Source: Scytonema hofmannii PCC 7110 (GTDB lineage: Bacteria > Cyanobacteriota > Cyanobacteriia > Cyanobacteriales > Nostocaceae). From it: 64,000 nucleotides of DNA. The notes beneath the pieces were generated by a model. It saw nothing but the letters and a program-made list of their open reading frames with translations. It made no database searches and had not been told where the DNA came from. Location: the NCBI RefSeq assembly GCF_000346485.2, contig NZ_KQ976354.1, forward strand, positions 7,181,783-7,245,782, given 5' to 3'. Below are positions 15,438-24,192 of this stretch, one piece after another; within the stretch, counting starts at the first letter, position 1, and every line of letters starts with the position of its first letter. The translations under genes and the position numbers were made by a program.

Positions 15438-15878
15438 GTGTTGGGATTAGATACACTATGTGTGTCCCAAATACCAGATTTCTTGATTTTTTTTAATATT
15501 ATCTACGGATTTACGAGAATAGCTGATAGCGTTGTTACAATAGCACAAATAAGTATTCCCAGATTTTTAACAACTTTCTTAAGTTAGATTTTCATCACCC
15601 CAAGCGTATATTCCACAGTTAGATACCATTTAGCTTGAGAGGAACAGACCGATATGAGGCTAAGTCTTCACTTTAGGTAGATCTGAAAAAATTTTAATAA
15701 TTGTATAATTTCATTAAGAAACATAAAGTTGATTATGTAAAAAAAACTACAAAAACTATAGTGAAATCACAGGCGCTTAAGAAACCAACATTGAAGCGGC
15801 TTGATTAGCATACTACCTAATTTACTTAGTATATAAACTTTTAGAAAAGAAAACTAACGGGTTAAGGAAATTACCCTA
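15438..15878. other. Intergenic promoter region between lyase and efflux operon
   Basis: About 440 bp, AT-rich, without a coding frame. As the gap of two divergent genes it should hold both promoters. I could not fix promoter boxes or an operator with confidence. Confidence 0.45.
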
Positions 15879-17309
15879 GTGGGAGCAATGTCAATGATTT
15901 CGGAAGTCCCTAAACGGCTGAAAAAAACACACAAGCAAAATTGTATGCCAGAAAGGCGATCGCAAAAGCCAAACATCACCTCCACTCCAACGCAGGTTGG
16001 TAGGAAAAATATTTTGATTGCTTCACTACTGAGTGTAGGACTACTGATAGCAGGTTGTGGTTCATTGCCAAAAGAATCAGCCGAGGCTCAGTCACGACGT
16101 CCGGGAAACAATCAAAGAGGGGAAGGCGCAGTACCCGTGGATGTAGCAACCGCTAGGACTGGATTGCTGCGTCAAGAACCAGAGTATACAGGAACGACTG
16201 TACCTTTCCGGACTGTATCGCTGCGATCGCGAGTCGAAGGGCAGCTTTTAGCATTAAATGTAGATGTAGGCGATCGCGTCAATCAAGGGCAAGCGATCGG
16301 ACAAGTAGATGATGCCCTGTTAAGAACCACCCAAAATCAAGCAGAAGCAGAATTAGCAGCTCTCAAATCGGAAGTTGCAAGAGCAAAAGCACAAGTTAGC
16401 AATGCGCGTGCTGAAGTCGAAAGATCCAGAGCACAACTACAACAAGCACAAGCAGATTCCACCAGACAGCAGAAGTTATTAAAAGAGGGAGCGATCGCAC
16501 AACAAGCAGCCGAACAAGCAAGTACTCAAGCTAGGACAACAGCTCAAGTCCTCCGCGCTGCACAAGAGCAAGTGCGTACAGAACAAGAAGCATTAGGCGC
16601 AGCGCAAGGTAGAGTTGTCGCACAACAAGCAGTGCTTGCAGAAGCAAAAGAACGGCGTTCCTATGCAAGACTTATCTCTCCAATTACCGGAGTAGTCTTA
16701 GAAAAAATTACAGAACCAGGAAATTTTCTTCAAGCTGGCAATGAAGTTTTGAGAATAGGTGACTTCAGCCGCGTAAAAATTGAGGTTCAAGTTTCAGAAT
16801 TAGAACTGGCAAAAATTCGGGTAGGACAATCTGTAAAAGTGCAATTAGATGCCTTTCCCGATCGAACTTCTGTTGGACAAGTCACGCGTATTTCTCCCGC
16901 CGCAGATAGGACAGCTCGTCTAATACCTGTAGAAGTAGTGATACCAAACGGTGAGGGCAGAATTGGCAGTGGATTGTTAGCAAGAGCCAAATTTGAAACT
17001 CAAGTACAAGCAAGAGTGCTGATACCTGAGACAGCCCTTCAGGGAAGAGGGGGAGAGGGGGCGAGAGGGAGAGGGGGGGAACAAAATTCCTCATCTCCTA
17101 ATCCCCAGGGAACAATATTTGTGGTGACGGAAGCAGATAAAAAACCAACAGTGACAGCAAGAGCCGTAACACTAGGGGAAAAAGCTGATGGCAAAGTAGA
17201 AATATTATCCGGTTTGCAACCAGGAGAAAGATTTGTAGCTCGCAGTGGCAAACCGTTAAAAGATGGTGCGGCTGTCAGACTTTCTATCCTTTCAGAGAAA
17301 CAACAGTAA
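15879..17309 (+). CDS. RND efflux periplasmic adaptor (membrane fusion protein)
   Basis: A 476-residue HlyD/AcrA-like adaptor. A lipobox LLIAGC (Cys about residue 60) predicts lipid anchoring. The lipoyl halves flank a long Ala/Gln/Glu-rich coiled coil (about residues 150-255), followed by ARLISPITGVVLEKITEPG and the beta-barrel domain. Start is GTG 15879 or ATG 15888. Residues 388-411 are a Gly/Arg-rich then Ser/Pro insert coded by a GGGGGAGA repeat (17041-17110), absent from ordinary adaptors. The RND pump gene follows 79 bp later, so the two form an efflux operon; an outer-membrane TolC partner is not in the window. Confidence 0.95.
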   Translation: MGAMSMISEVPKRLKKTHKQNCMPERRSQKPNITSTPTQVGRKNILIASLLSVGLLIAGCGSLPKESAEAQSRRPGNNQRGEGAVPVDVATARTGLLRQEPEYTGTTVPFRTVSLRSRVEGQLLALNVDVGDRVNQGQAIGQVDDALLRTTQNQAEAELAALKSEVARAKAQVSNARAEVERSRAQLQQAQADSTRQQKLLKEGAIAQQAAEQASTQARTTAQVLRAAQEQVRTEQEALGAAQGRVVAQQAVLAEAKERRSYARLISPITGVVLEKITEPGNFLQAGNEVLRIGDFSRVKIEVQVSELELAKIRVGQSVKVQLDAFPDRTSVGQVTRISPAADRTARLIPVEVVIPNGEGRIGSGLLARAKFETQVQARVLIPETALQGRGGEGARGRGGEQNSSSPNPQGTIFVVTEADKKPTVTARAVTLGEKADGKVEILSGLQPGERFVARSGKPLKDGAAVRLSILSEKQQ

Positions 17310-17388
17310 ATAGCCCCGAACAAATGAGCATTGGGTTTTTCCCCAGTTCAAAATCCACGCATCCAAAATCCAAAATCTCCACTGATTT

Positions 17389-20300
17389 ATGCAGCAGGTA
17401 CATCAAAGTAGCGGATTTAGTATTAGCGCCATATCAATCCGTCAGCATATCGGGACACTCATGCTGACGCTAGCAGTTATTGTTTTAGGTGTCTTTTTTA
17501 TCATCAAGTTGCCAGTGGATTTGCTGCCTTCAATTACCTATCCTCGGATTGGCGTAAGGTTGGAAGCACCTGGAGTTTCACCAGAAGTAGCAATTGATGA
17601 AATCACCAGACCTCTAGAAGAAGCTTTTTCTGCCACTGAAGGTGTTATACAAGTCTATTCCCAAACCCGTGAAGGACAGGTCAATGTGGATTTGTACTTT
17701 CAGCCTGGGGGAAATATTGACCAAGCCTTAAACGATGCAACAGCAGCTTTCAACAGAGCGAGAAGTGGCTTACCAGACACCATAGAAGAACCTCGTATCT
17801 TCAAAGTCGATCCTTCTCAGCTACCTGTTTATGAATTCGCACTCACTTCACCTTCTCTGAGCGGTGTTGACTTGCGGGTTTTTGCTGATGAAGAATTAGC
17901 TCGCGAGCTAAGTGTTGTACCGGGGGTAGCAGGAGTCGATGTGTCAGGAGGTCTTCAAGAAGAAGTTAGAGTCAATATTGATTTAGACCGATTGCAGGCT
18001 TTAGGTGTAGGTTTAACTAATGTTCTGGATGAACTAAGAGACCGCAACCAAGACATTTCTGGTGGTCGAATCTTGGGGCAAAATACAGAACCGCTCACCC
18101 GTACTGTTGGGCGCTTTAAAACAGCCGACGAAATCAAAAACATCTTATTTGAAGTTTCCTCCCCCTCCTCTTCCTCCTCCTCCCCCTCCTCTTCCTCCTC
18201 TTCCTCACTCCCCAATAAACGCGTCTACCTGCGAGATTTTGCTGAAGTCGTAGATGGTTCGGAACAACAGCGTATTTTCGTATTGCTCAATCGCCAAGAG
18301 TCGGTGAAAGTGAGCGTTCAAAAGCAGCCAGATGCTAACACAATTGAGGTTGTGGATGGAGTCAAAAAGCGACTCGAACAACTCAGGCAATCTGGTCTGA
18401 TTCAAGAAGGAACAGTTATAACGCCAACTTTAGATGAGTCTCGATTCATTAGCAACTCTATTTCTAACGTCACGAGTTCTGGATTAATTGGATCGTTGCT
18501 AGCTGCGATCGCAGTATTACTCTTCCTAGGGTCTTTACGTCAAACTTTTATCATCGTTGTTGCAATTCCCCTAGCGACACTAGCCGCCATTATCTTTATG
18601 GGGCTATTTGGCTTATCCCTCAACATTTTTAGCTTGGGTGGTTTAGCACTAGGTGTAGGTATTGTGGTGGATAACTCCATCGTGATGTTGGAGAATATTG
18701 CCGAAGGCGCTGGTATGACGCCTGGAAAAAATTCAAAAACTCGCTTGAGTCAAAAGCAACTGATTGACCAATCGGAACAAAGCAGTCGGGAAGTAGAATC
18801 GGCGTTGATTGCTTCTACGAGTACCAACTTAGTAGCAGTCTTGCCCTTTTTGCTCATTGGAGGCTTTATCTCATTATTATTTAACGAGTTGATTCTAACA
18901 ATTAGCTTTTCTGTCGCTGCTTCTATATTGATTGCAGTGACTGTAATACCGATGCTCGCTTCCCGAATGCTAGCATGGCGTTGGTCAAGTCGTCTGACTG
19001 AATTTTGGTTTCTTCAAGAATTCAATCGTCGCTTTGAGGCTGCAACTAGAGGATACAGTAGCTTCTTAACTCAAGTTTTGCGCTATCGGTTGTTCGTTAT
19101 TGGGCTTGCCATCCTAGTCTTTGGTGGTAGTAGTTTGTGGATGGCTCCTCAAATTCCTCAAGAAATTCTACCTCGAATCAATACCGGACAAGCCAGATTA
19201 TCTGCTCAATTTCCTCCCGGTACGCCGTTAGAAACGAACCGTAAAGTCATGGCTGCAGTTGATGACATTGTTCTCAAGCAACCAGAAACGGAGTATGTTT
19301 TCTCGACATCAGGAGGTGCTTTGTTTGGCACTAGTACCAGTGAAAATCCATTGCGGGGTTCTAGCACCATCACCTTAAAATCGGGTACAGATGTAGAAGC
19401 TTATGTAGAACGAGTCAGTGCTGAGTTTGAAAAGCTGAATTTAGCAGGAATCCGTTTACGTCTGAGTCCCGGTGAAGTGAGAGGATTAATTCTTAGTAAC
19501 TCTCCCGCGCGAGGAGCAGATGTCGATGTTATTTTGCAGGGAAATGACGCTGAAAGTTTGCAAAGAGCAGGGCGTCAGGTATTGGCTGCAATGGAAGAGC
19601 AAGTGACTTCAGCCAGATTCCGTCCGGACGCAGACCCCCGTCAGCCAGAGATACAGATTCGTCCTGATTGGGAACGAGTAGCGGCTGTAGGGTTGACAAC
19701 ACAAGAGATTGGAGACACGATTCAGACTGCTATTGAAGGAAGTATACCTACGCAATTGCAACGGAGTAACCGTTTGGTGGATGTACGGGTGCAGTTGAAT
19801 GAAGAATCGGTGCGATCGACTTCCCAATTAGCAAGATTGCCATTATTTGTTGAAAATAATCGTCAAGTGCGCTTGAGTGATGTCGCCAATATTGTAGAAG
19901 GTGAAGCACCGGGAGAAATTCAACGGATTAACCAGCGCCAAGTCGTGATTTTGGTAGGAAATTTGACTCAAGGAGCAAATCTTAGTAACGCATTAACACA
20001 AGTCAATAACGTATTAAACAGTTTAAAGTTGCCTGAAGGTGTCACTGTATTACCTAGTTCAGCAACAGAAACCAACAAGCAGTTGCAAGACTCCCTCAAA
20101 TTATTGGGTGGATTGGCTGCTTTTCTTGTATTTGTAGTAATGGCTGTGCAATATAACTCACTTGTAGATCCACTAGTAATTATGTTTACAATCCCGCTAG
20201 CACTCGCAGGAGGGATTTTCGGGCTTTACATTACTAAGACAGCAATCGGTGCAACTGTGATAGTCGGTGCAGTGTTACTTGTGGGTATTGTAGTTAACAA

Positions 20301-20664
20301 CGCTATCATTATGGTGGAATTGGCGAATCAAATTCGCGAAAGAGAAGGAGTTGACCGTCAAACCGCTATTTTGAAAGCATCACCCCAACGTTTGCGTCCG
20401 GTTTTGATGACCACTATCACAACTGTTTTGGGTATGTTTCCCATGGCATTGGGAATAGGAGAAGGTTCTGAATTTTTGCAACCTTTAGGTGTTGTTGTGT
20501 TTGCAGGGTTGTCTTTGGCAACAGTGCTGACATTATTTATCATTCCCTGTTTTTATACTCTGCTACATGATTTGATGGATGGGAAATGGGCAAAGTCTAT
20601 ATTTAGCAGATTGGGTAAATTGAAAACCCGTTTCCAAAAGTTGATGTTTAGAAGGTTTCGTTAG
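17389..20664 (+). CDS. RND (HAE1/AcrB-type) efflux pump permease
   Basis: A 1091-residue inner-membrane proton/drug antiporter. First membrane helix at residues 22-42 (TLMLTLAVIVLGVFFIIKLP), large periplasmic porter domain, helices 2-6 near residues 360-530, then the second half with the same layout. LGVGIVVDNSIVMLENI (about 420-436) is the helix 4 proton-relay segment with paired Asp-like positions; VGIVVNNAIIMVELANQI is its helix 10 counterpart. A poly-Ser insert (about residues 255-275) is coded by a CCTCCT-type repeat at 18158-18210. Substrate unknown; efflux of toxic compounds or export of a metabolite is likely. Confidence 0.95.
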   Translation: MQQVHQSSGFSISAISIRQHIGTLMLTLAVIVLGVFFIIKLPVDLLPSITYPRIGVRLEAPGVSPEVAIDEITRPLEEAFSATEGVIQVYSQTREGQVNVDLYFQPGGNIDQALNDATAAFNRARSGLPDTIEEPRIFKVDPSQLPVYEFALTSPSLSGVDLRVFADEELARELSVVPGVAGVDVSGGLQEEVRVNIDLDRLQALGVGLTNVLDELRDRNQDISGGRILGQNTEPLTRTVGRFKTADEIKNILFEVSSPSSSSSSPSSSSSSSLPNKRVYLRDFAEVVDGSEQQRIFVLLNRQESVKVSVQKQPDANTIEVVDGVKKRLEQLRQSGLIQEGTVITPTLDESRFISNSISNVTSSGLIGSLLAAIAVLLFLGSLRQTFIIVVAIPLATLAAIIFMGLFGLSLNIFSLGGLALGVGIVVDNSIVMLENIAEGAGMTPGKNSKTRLSQKQLIDQSEQSSREVESALIASTSTNLVAVLPFLLIGGFISLLFNELILTISFSVAASILIAVTVIPMLASRMLAWRWSSRLTEFWFLQEFNRRFEAATRGYSSFLTQVLRYRLFVIGLAILVFGGSSLWMAPQIPQEILPRINTGQARLSAQFPPGTPLETNRKVMAAVDDIVLKQPETEYVFSTSGGALFGTSTSENPLRGSSTITLKSGTDVEAYVERVSAEFEKLNLAGIRLRLSPGEVRGLILSNSPARGADVDVILQGNDAESLQRAGRQVLAAMEEQVTSARFRPDADPRQPEIQIRPDWERVAAVGLTTQEIGDTIQTAIEGSIPTQLQRSNRLVDVRVQLNEESVRSTSQLARLPLFVENNRQVRLSDVANIVEGEAPGEIQRINQRQVVILVGNLTQGANLSNALTQVNNVLNSLKLPEGVTVLPSSATETNKQLQDSLKLLGGLAAFLVFVVMAVQYNSLVDPLVIMFTIPLALAGGIFGLYITKTAIGATVIVGAVLLVGIVVNNAIIMVELANQIREREGVDRQTAILKASPQRLRPVLMTTITTVLGMFPMALGIGEGSEFLQPLGVVVFAGLSLATVLTLFIIPCFYTLLHDLMDGKWAKSIFSRLGKLKTRFQKLMFRRFR

Positions 20665-20714
20665 TGGTTAGTGGTTAGTAGGGACGCAAAGACTTGTGGG
20701 TGATTGGAAATCAC

Positions 20715-20807
20715 GCCTATACAGGTGAAACCCACTTGCGTGGGTTTTAAAACCTTGACTTTCCGTTAGTCCGCGCAGGCGGACTTCGCCTGTGTAGTAG
20801 TGAATTC
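20715..20807. repeat. Dispersed double-hairpin repeat, copy 1
   Basis: Two hairpins lie in tandem: AAACCCAC-TTGC-GTGGGTTT and AGTCCGC-GCAG-GCGGACT, then GTGTAGTAGTGAATT. A diverged second copy with the same order is at 29950-30030. Both lie between genes. Confidence 0.75.
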
Positions 20808-20873
20808 TATTCGCTCAATACTTTCTTTGAATTTTGAATTGCTTATTGCTATGCTAGTGCAGCAATTTCAAGA

Positions 20874-21292
20874 CTCAGAATCAACAAAACCTTAGTGAGT
20901 CTAACGCCTCAACTTAACAAAACCAAACTTTCAGAAAATGTACGGAGTAATGATGCGATCGCAAATGATTGTTTCCCTGGAGCTTTCTCCCAAATTGTTA
21001 CCAATTTAGTAATGAACTCAATGAGTCACGCCTATCAGCTAGGGGAGGAAGGTCAGTTGTGTTTTGAAGTTATCCATCAAGATGATAGGTTAATCATTCA
21101 CTACACTGATGATGGATGTGGCATTTCAGAAAAAACGTTAATAAAATTTTTGAACCTTTCTTTACAACTGCTCGAAGTTGTGGAAGAAGTAGGTTAGGAT
21201 TGCATATCCTATACAATTTAGTCACTCAAAAACTTGAGGGTACTATTTGCTGCGAAAGCGAGCACGTAGAAGTTCTTCCCACATCAATTTAG
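20874..21292 (+). pseudogene. Histidine kinase ATPase-domain remnant, frameshifted
   Basis: The frame from about 20874 carries the N-box FSQIVTNLVMNSMSHAY and G1 box DDGCGIS of a sensor kinase. Near 21150 the frame must shift (ATAAAATTTTT) to continue as [20 protein letters not shown] (F- and G2-box) and [12 protein letters not shown], ending at the stop 21290-21292. The kinase is also missing its whole sensor half and the phosphoacceptor His. G2 reads SRLGLH where GTGLGL is usual. A single sequencing error could explain the shift, but not the missing 5' part. Confidence 0.8.
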
Positions 21293-21339
21293 CACAATAT
21301 TTATTATTAATTTACCAATCAATAAGACTTTTCAGTAAT

Positions 21340-24111
21340 ATGACTGATGTAAGTAAAAACGACAATAGTTTAGTCTATTTAGACGATGATACCTCTCACC
21401 AAGAAGTCACTGATGCGTGGAAAGTCATGATTGTGGACGATGATATATACGTTCACCAAGCTACCTATATAGCATTAGAAGATTTTACATTTGAGGGCAA
21501 ACCTTTAAAACTTATTTCAGCCTTCTCTGGCGTTGAAGCGCAAAAATTGATTCAAGATAACCCCGATACAGCTTTTATTTTATTAGATGTGGTGATGGAA
21601 ACCCAAGATGCTGGTTTAAAGGTTATACAATATATTCGGGAAGTCTTAAAAAATCAATTAGTCCGTATTATTTTACGCACGGCTCAACCCGGACAAGCCC
21701 CAGAAACATCAGTCATCTTAAATTACGATATTAACGACTATAAAACTAAGCTAGAACTTACACAACAAAAGCTCATTACAACCACTATAGTTGCTCTGCG
21801 TTCATATCGACAAATTTTCCAAACTCAACAACCTCAATCCAGCACAACGCTAGCTAACATTTTAGTGGTTGATGATAATCTTAGTGACTTACAATTGCTG
21901 AGCAAAACTTTATCAAAATCTGGATATAAAGTTCGACCAACACAAAGTGGAAGTTTAGCAATTCGCTCTGCCAATTTATACCAACCAGACCTTATATTGC
22001 TAGATATTCATTTGAGAGACCATGATGGTTATACGGTTTGTCAGCAGTTAAAATCTACCGAACCAACAAGTGATATTCCAGTTATTTTTATTAGTGCTTC
22101 AAGTGAAATATTTGATAAAATCAAAGCTTTTGAAGTTGGAGGAATTGATTACATCACCAAACCGTTTCAACCAGAGGAGATTATTGCTCGAATTGAAACT
22201 CATCTGACAAACCGAAGACTGAAACAACAATTAGAAGAACAAAATCGGCGATTGCAGCAAGAAATTCAGATTCGGACTGCAGCAGAAGAACGTTTGCTGA
22301 TAGTAGAAAGAGCGATCGCAGCCACTTCTGATGGTATTGTCATTACTACGGCTTCTCCCGATTATGCGTTAGTTTATGTCAATTCAGGGTTTGAAAACCT
22401 CACGGGTTACTCTGCTGCAGAAGTTATTGGCAAAAATTGTCGCTTTCTACAGGGAGATGAAACAAATCAACCCGGACTTTTAGAACTTCGCCAAGCTTTG
22501 AGAAAAGGGAAAGAGTGTAAGGTTGTCGTGCGGAATTTTCGTAAAGATGGAACTGGCTTTTGGAATGAACTCAAGATTTCTCCAGTTTATGATGCTGCAG
22601 GGAACTTGACAAATTTTATCGGCGTAATCACAGATATTTCCGAACGCCTTGCAACTGAACAAGCTCTTGCTGTTGCTAAAGAAGCAGCAGAACAAGGAAG
22701 CAAAGCGAAAAGCGCCTTTCTTGCTAACATGAGCCATGAATTAAGAACTCCTTTAAATGCAATCCTTGGTTTTTCTCAATTGATGCTTCGCAGCCCGAAC
22801 CTTCCTACCGATCAAAAAGAGAATTTACATATTATTCATAGTAGCGGCGAACATTTACTTGCCCTCATCAACCAAATTCTTGATTTTTCTAAAATAGAAG
22901 CAGGACGAGTCACCCTTAATTGCAAAATTTTTGATCTTATTGACCTGCTTGATGAAGTTAGACATTTATTTCGCCTCAAAGCAAAAGAAAAAGGCTTGGA
23001 ATTGATCCTTGATTGTAATGTTGAGGTTCCTCAATATATCCGTACAGATGAAGTCAAATTGCGTCAAGTTTTGATTAACCTGCTATCCAATGCAATCAAG
23101 TTTACCGTTCAAGGAAGCGTTACATTCACGGTAGAACTCACTTCCAACTTAGAAACATTAACCAATTCAAATCAAACATTTATAATTTTTTCCATCACAG
23201 ATACAGGCATTGGTATTGCTCCTAGTGAAATAAATAATCTCTTTCAACCGTTTGTACAAACCTCATCAGGTCAGAAATCTTACGAGGGTACGGGTTTGGG
23301 CTTAGCTATTAGCCGCCAATTTGTGCAACTTATGGGAGGTGAGATCGCTGTCCGTAGTACACTTGGGTGTGGCACAACATTTACATTTAAGCTACCCGTG
23401 GATGTAAACTTTGAGGCTAACAAACCAGAATCTCAACAGTTGACCCCTCGCGTGATTGCTTTAGAACCGAATCATCCGCCCTATCGCCTCCTCATAGTGG
23501 ATGACATAGATTACAATCGTCAACTCTTGGTAAAACTCCTTGCACCTCTTGGTTTTGAACTTAAAGAAGCAAATAACGGTCAACAAGCGATTGAAATCTG
23601 GGAAGATTGGCAACCTCATTTAATTTGGATGGATTTACGAATGCCCGTTTTAGATGGTTACAAGGCAACCCAGTACATTCGTGCTCAATCCAGAGGATTG
23701 TCATGCGCGATTGTTGCTTTGACTGCCAGTACATTACAAGACGTGGAAGCCTCCACTCTTGCTATGGGCTTTAATGCTTTTATCCGCAAACCCGTATCAG
23801 AGAAAACTATTTTTGATACTCTCAACAAGTATCTGGGAGTGCATTACATCTACGAACAGACAATATCTGATGCTAACAATTCAATGGAATTAATTGAAAT
23901 ACCAAAACTCTCAGTTCAATGGGTGACTGAGATGAAGCAAGCAATCAACTGCGCCGATTTAGAGTTGATAGATAACCTTATTGCTCAAACCTACGTTGAG
24001 AATCCCTCTTTTTCCCAATACCTCCAAGGTCATCTTAACAATTTTGAGTACAAGAAAATTCTCAGTATAATTACAGAAAATCATTCAAAAGAAGAAGAGT
24101 TCAACAAATGA
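21340..24111 (+). CDS. Hybrid histidine kinase REC-REC-PAS(LOV-like)-HisKA-HATPase-REC
   Basis: A 923-residue cytosolic kinase from ATG 21340. Order: an atypical receiver (about 30-160, DUF3369-associated type, LLDVVMETQDAG), a standard receiver (about 175-290), a coiled coil, then a PAS domain (about 325-440) with the LOV signature GKNCRFLQGDETNQ (photoactive Cys about 367), NFRKDGTGFWNEL and NFIGVITDIS. HisKA has MSHELRTPLNAILGFSQ (His about 466); HATPase has NLLSNAIKFT, DTGIGI and EGTGLGLAISRQF; the last receiver has WMDLRMPVLDGYKAT (Asp about 765). It heads a cluster with two nucleotide cyclases. Blue light via FMN is the likely signal, but the conserved LOV Gln is Ile here. Confidence 0.9.
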   Translation: MTDVSKNDNSLVYLDDDTSHQEVTDAWKVMIVDDDIYVHQATYIALEDFTFEGKPLKLISAFSGVEAQKLIQDNPDTAFILLDVVMETQDAGLKVIQYIREVLKNQLVRIILRTAQPGQAPETSVILNYDINDYKTKLELTQQKLITTTIVALRSYRQIFQTQQPQSSTTLANILVVDDNLSDLQLLSKTLSKSGYKVRPTQSGSLAIRSANLYQPDLILLDIHLRDHDGYTVCQQLKSTEPTSDIPVIFISASSEIFDKIKAFEVGGIDYITKPFQPEEIIARIETHLTNRRLKQQLEEQNRRLQQEIQIRTAAEERLLIVERAIAATSDGIVITTASPDYALVYVNSGFENLTGYSAAEVIGKNCRFLQGDETNQPGLLELRQALRKGKECKVVVRNFRKDGTGFWNELKISPVYDAAGNLTNFIGVITDISERLATEQALAVAKEAAEQGSKAKSAFLANMSHELRTPLNAILGFSQLMLRSPNLPTDQKENLHIIHSSGEHLLALINQILDFSKIEAGRVTLNCKIFDLIDLLDEVRHLFRLKAKEKGLELILDCNVEVPQYIRTDEVKLRQVLINLLSNAIKFTVQGSVTFTVELTSNLETLTNSNQTFIIFSITDTGIGIAPSEINNLFQPFVQTSSGQKSYEGTGLGLAISRQFVQLMGGEIAVRSTLGCGTTFTFKLPVDVNFEANKPESQQLTPRVIALEPNHPPYRLLIVDDIDYNRQLLVKLLAPLGFELKEANNGQQAIEIWEDWQPHLIWMDLRMPVLDGYKATQYIRAQSRGLSCAIVALTASTLQDVEASTLAMGFNAFIRKPVSEKTIFDTLNKYLGVHYIYEQTISDANNSMELIEIPKLSVQWVTEMKQAINCADLELIDNLIAQTYVENPSFSQYLQGHLNNFEYKKILSIITENHSKEEEFNK

Positions 24112-24192
24112 CTTTTTCTATCTGCTAAAGCTTGCTATATTTAATACCTACACTTTTGAGATGATTTTCAAGGTGCATCACCAGGAACATCT

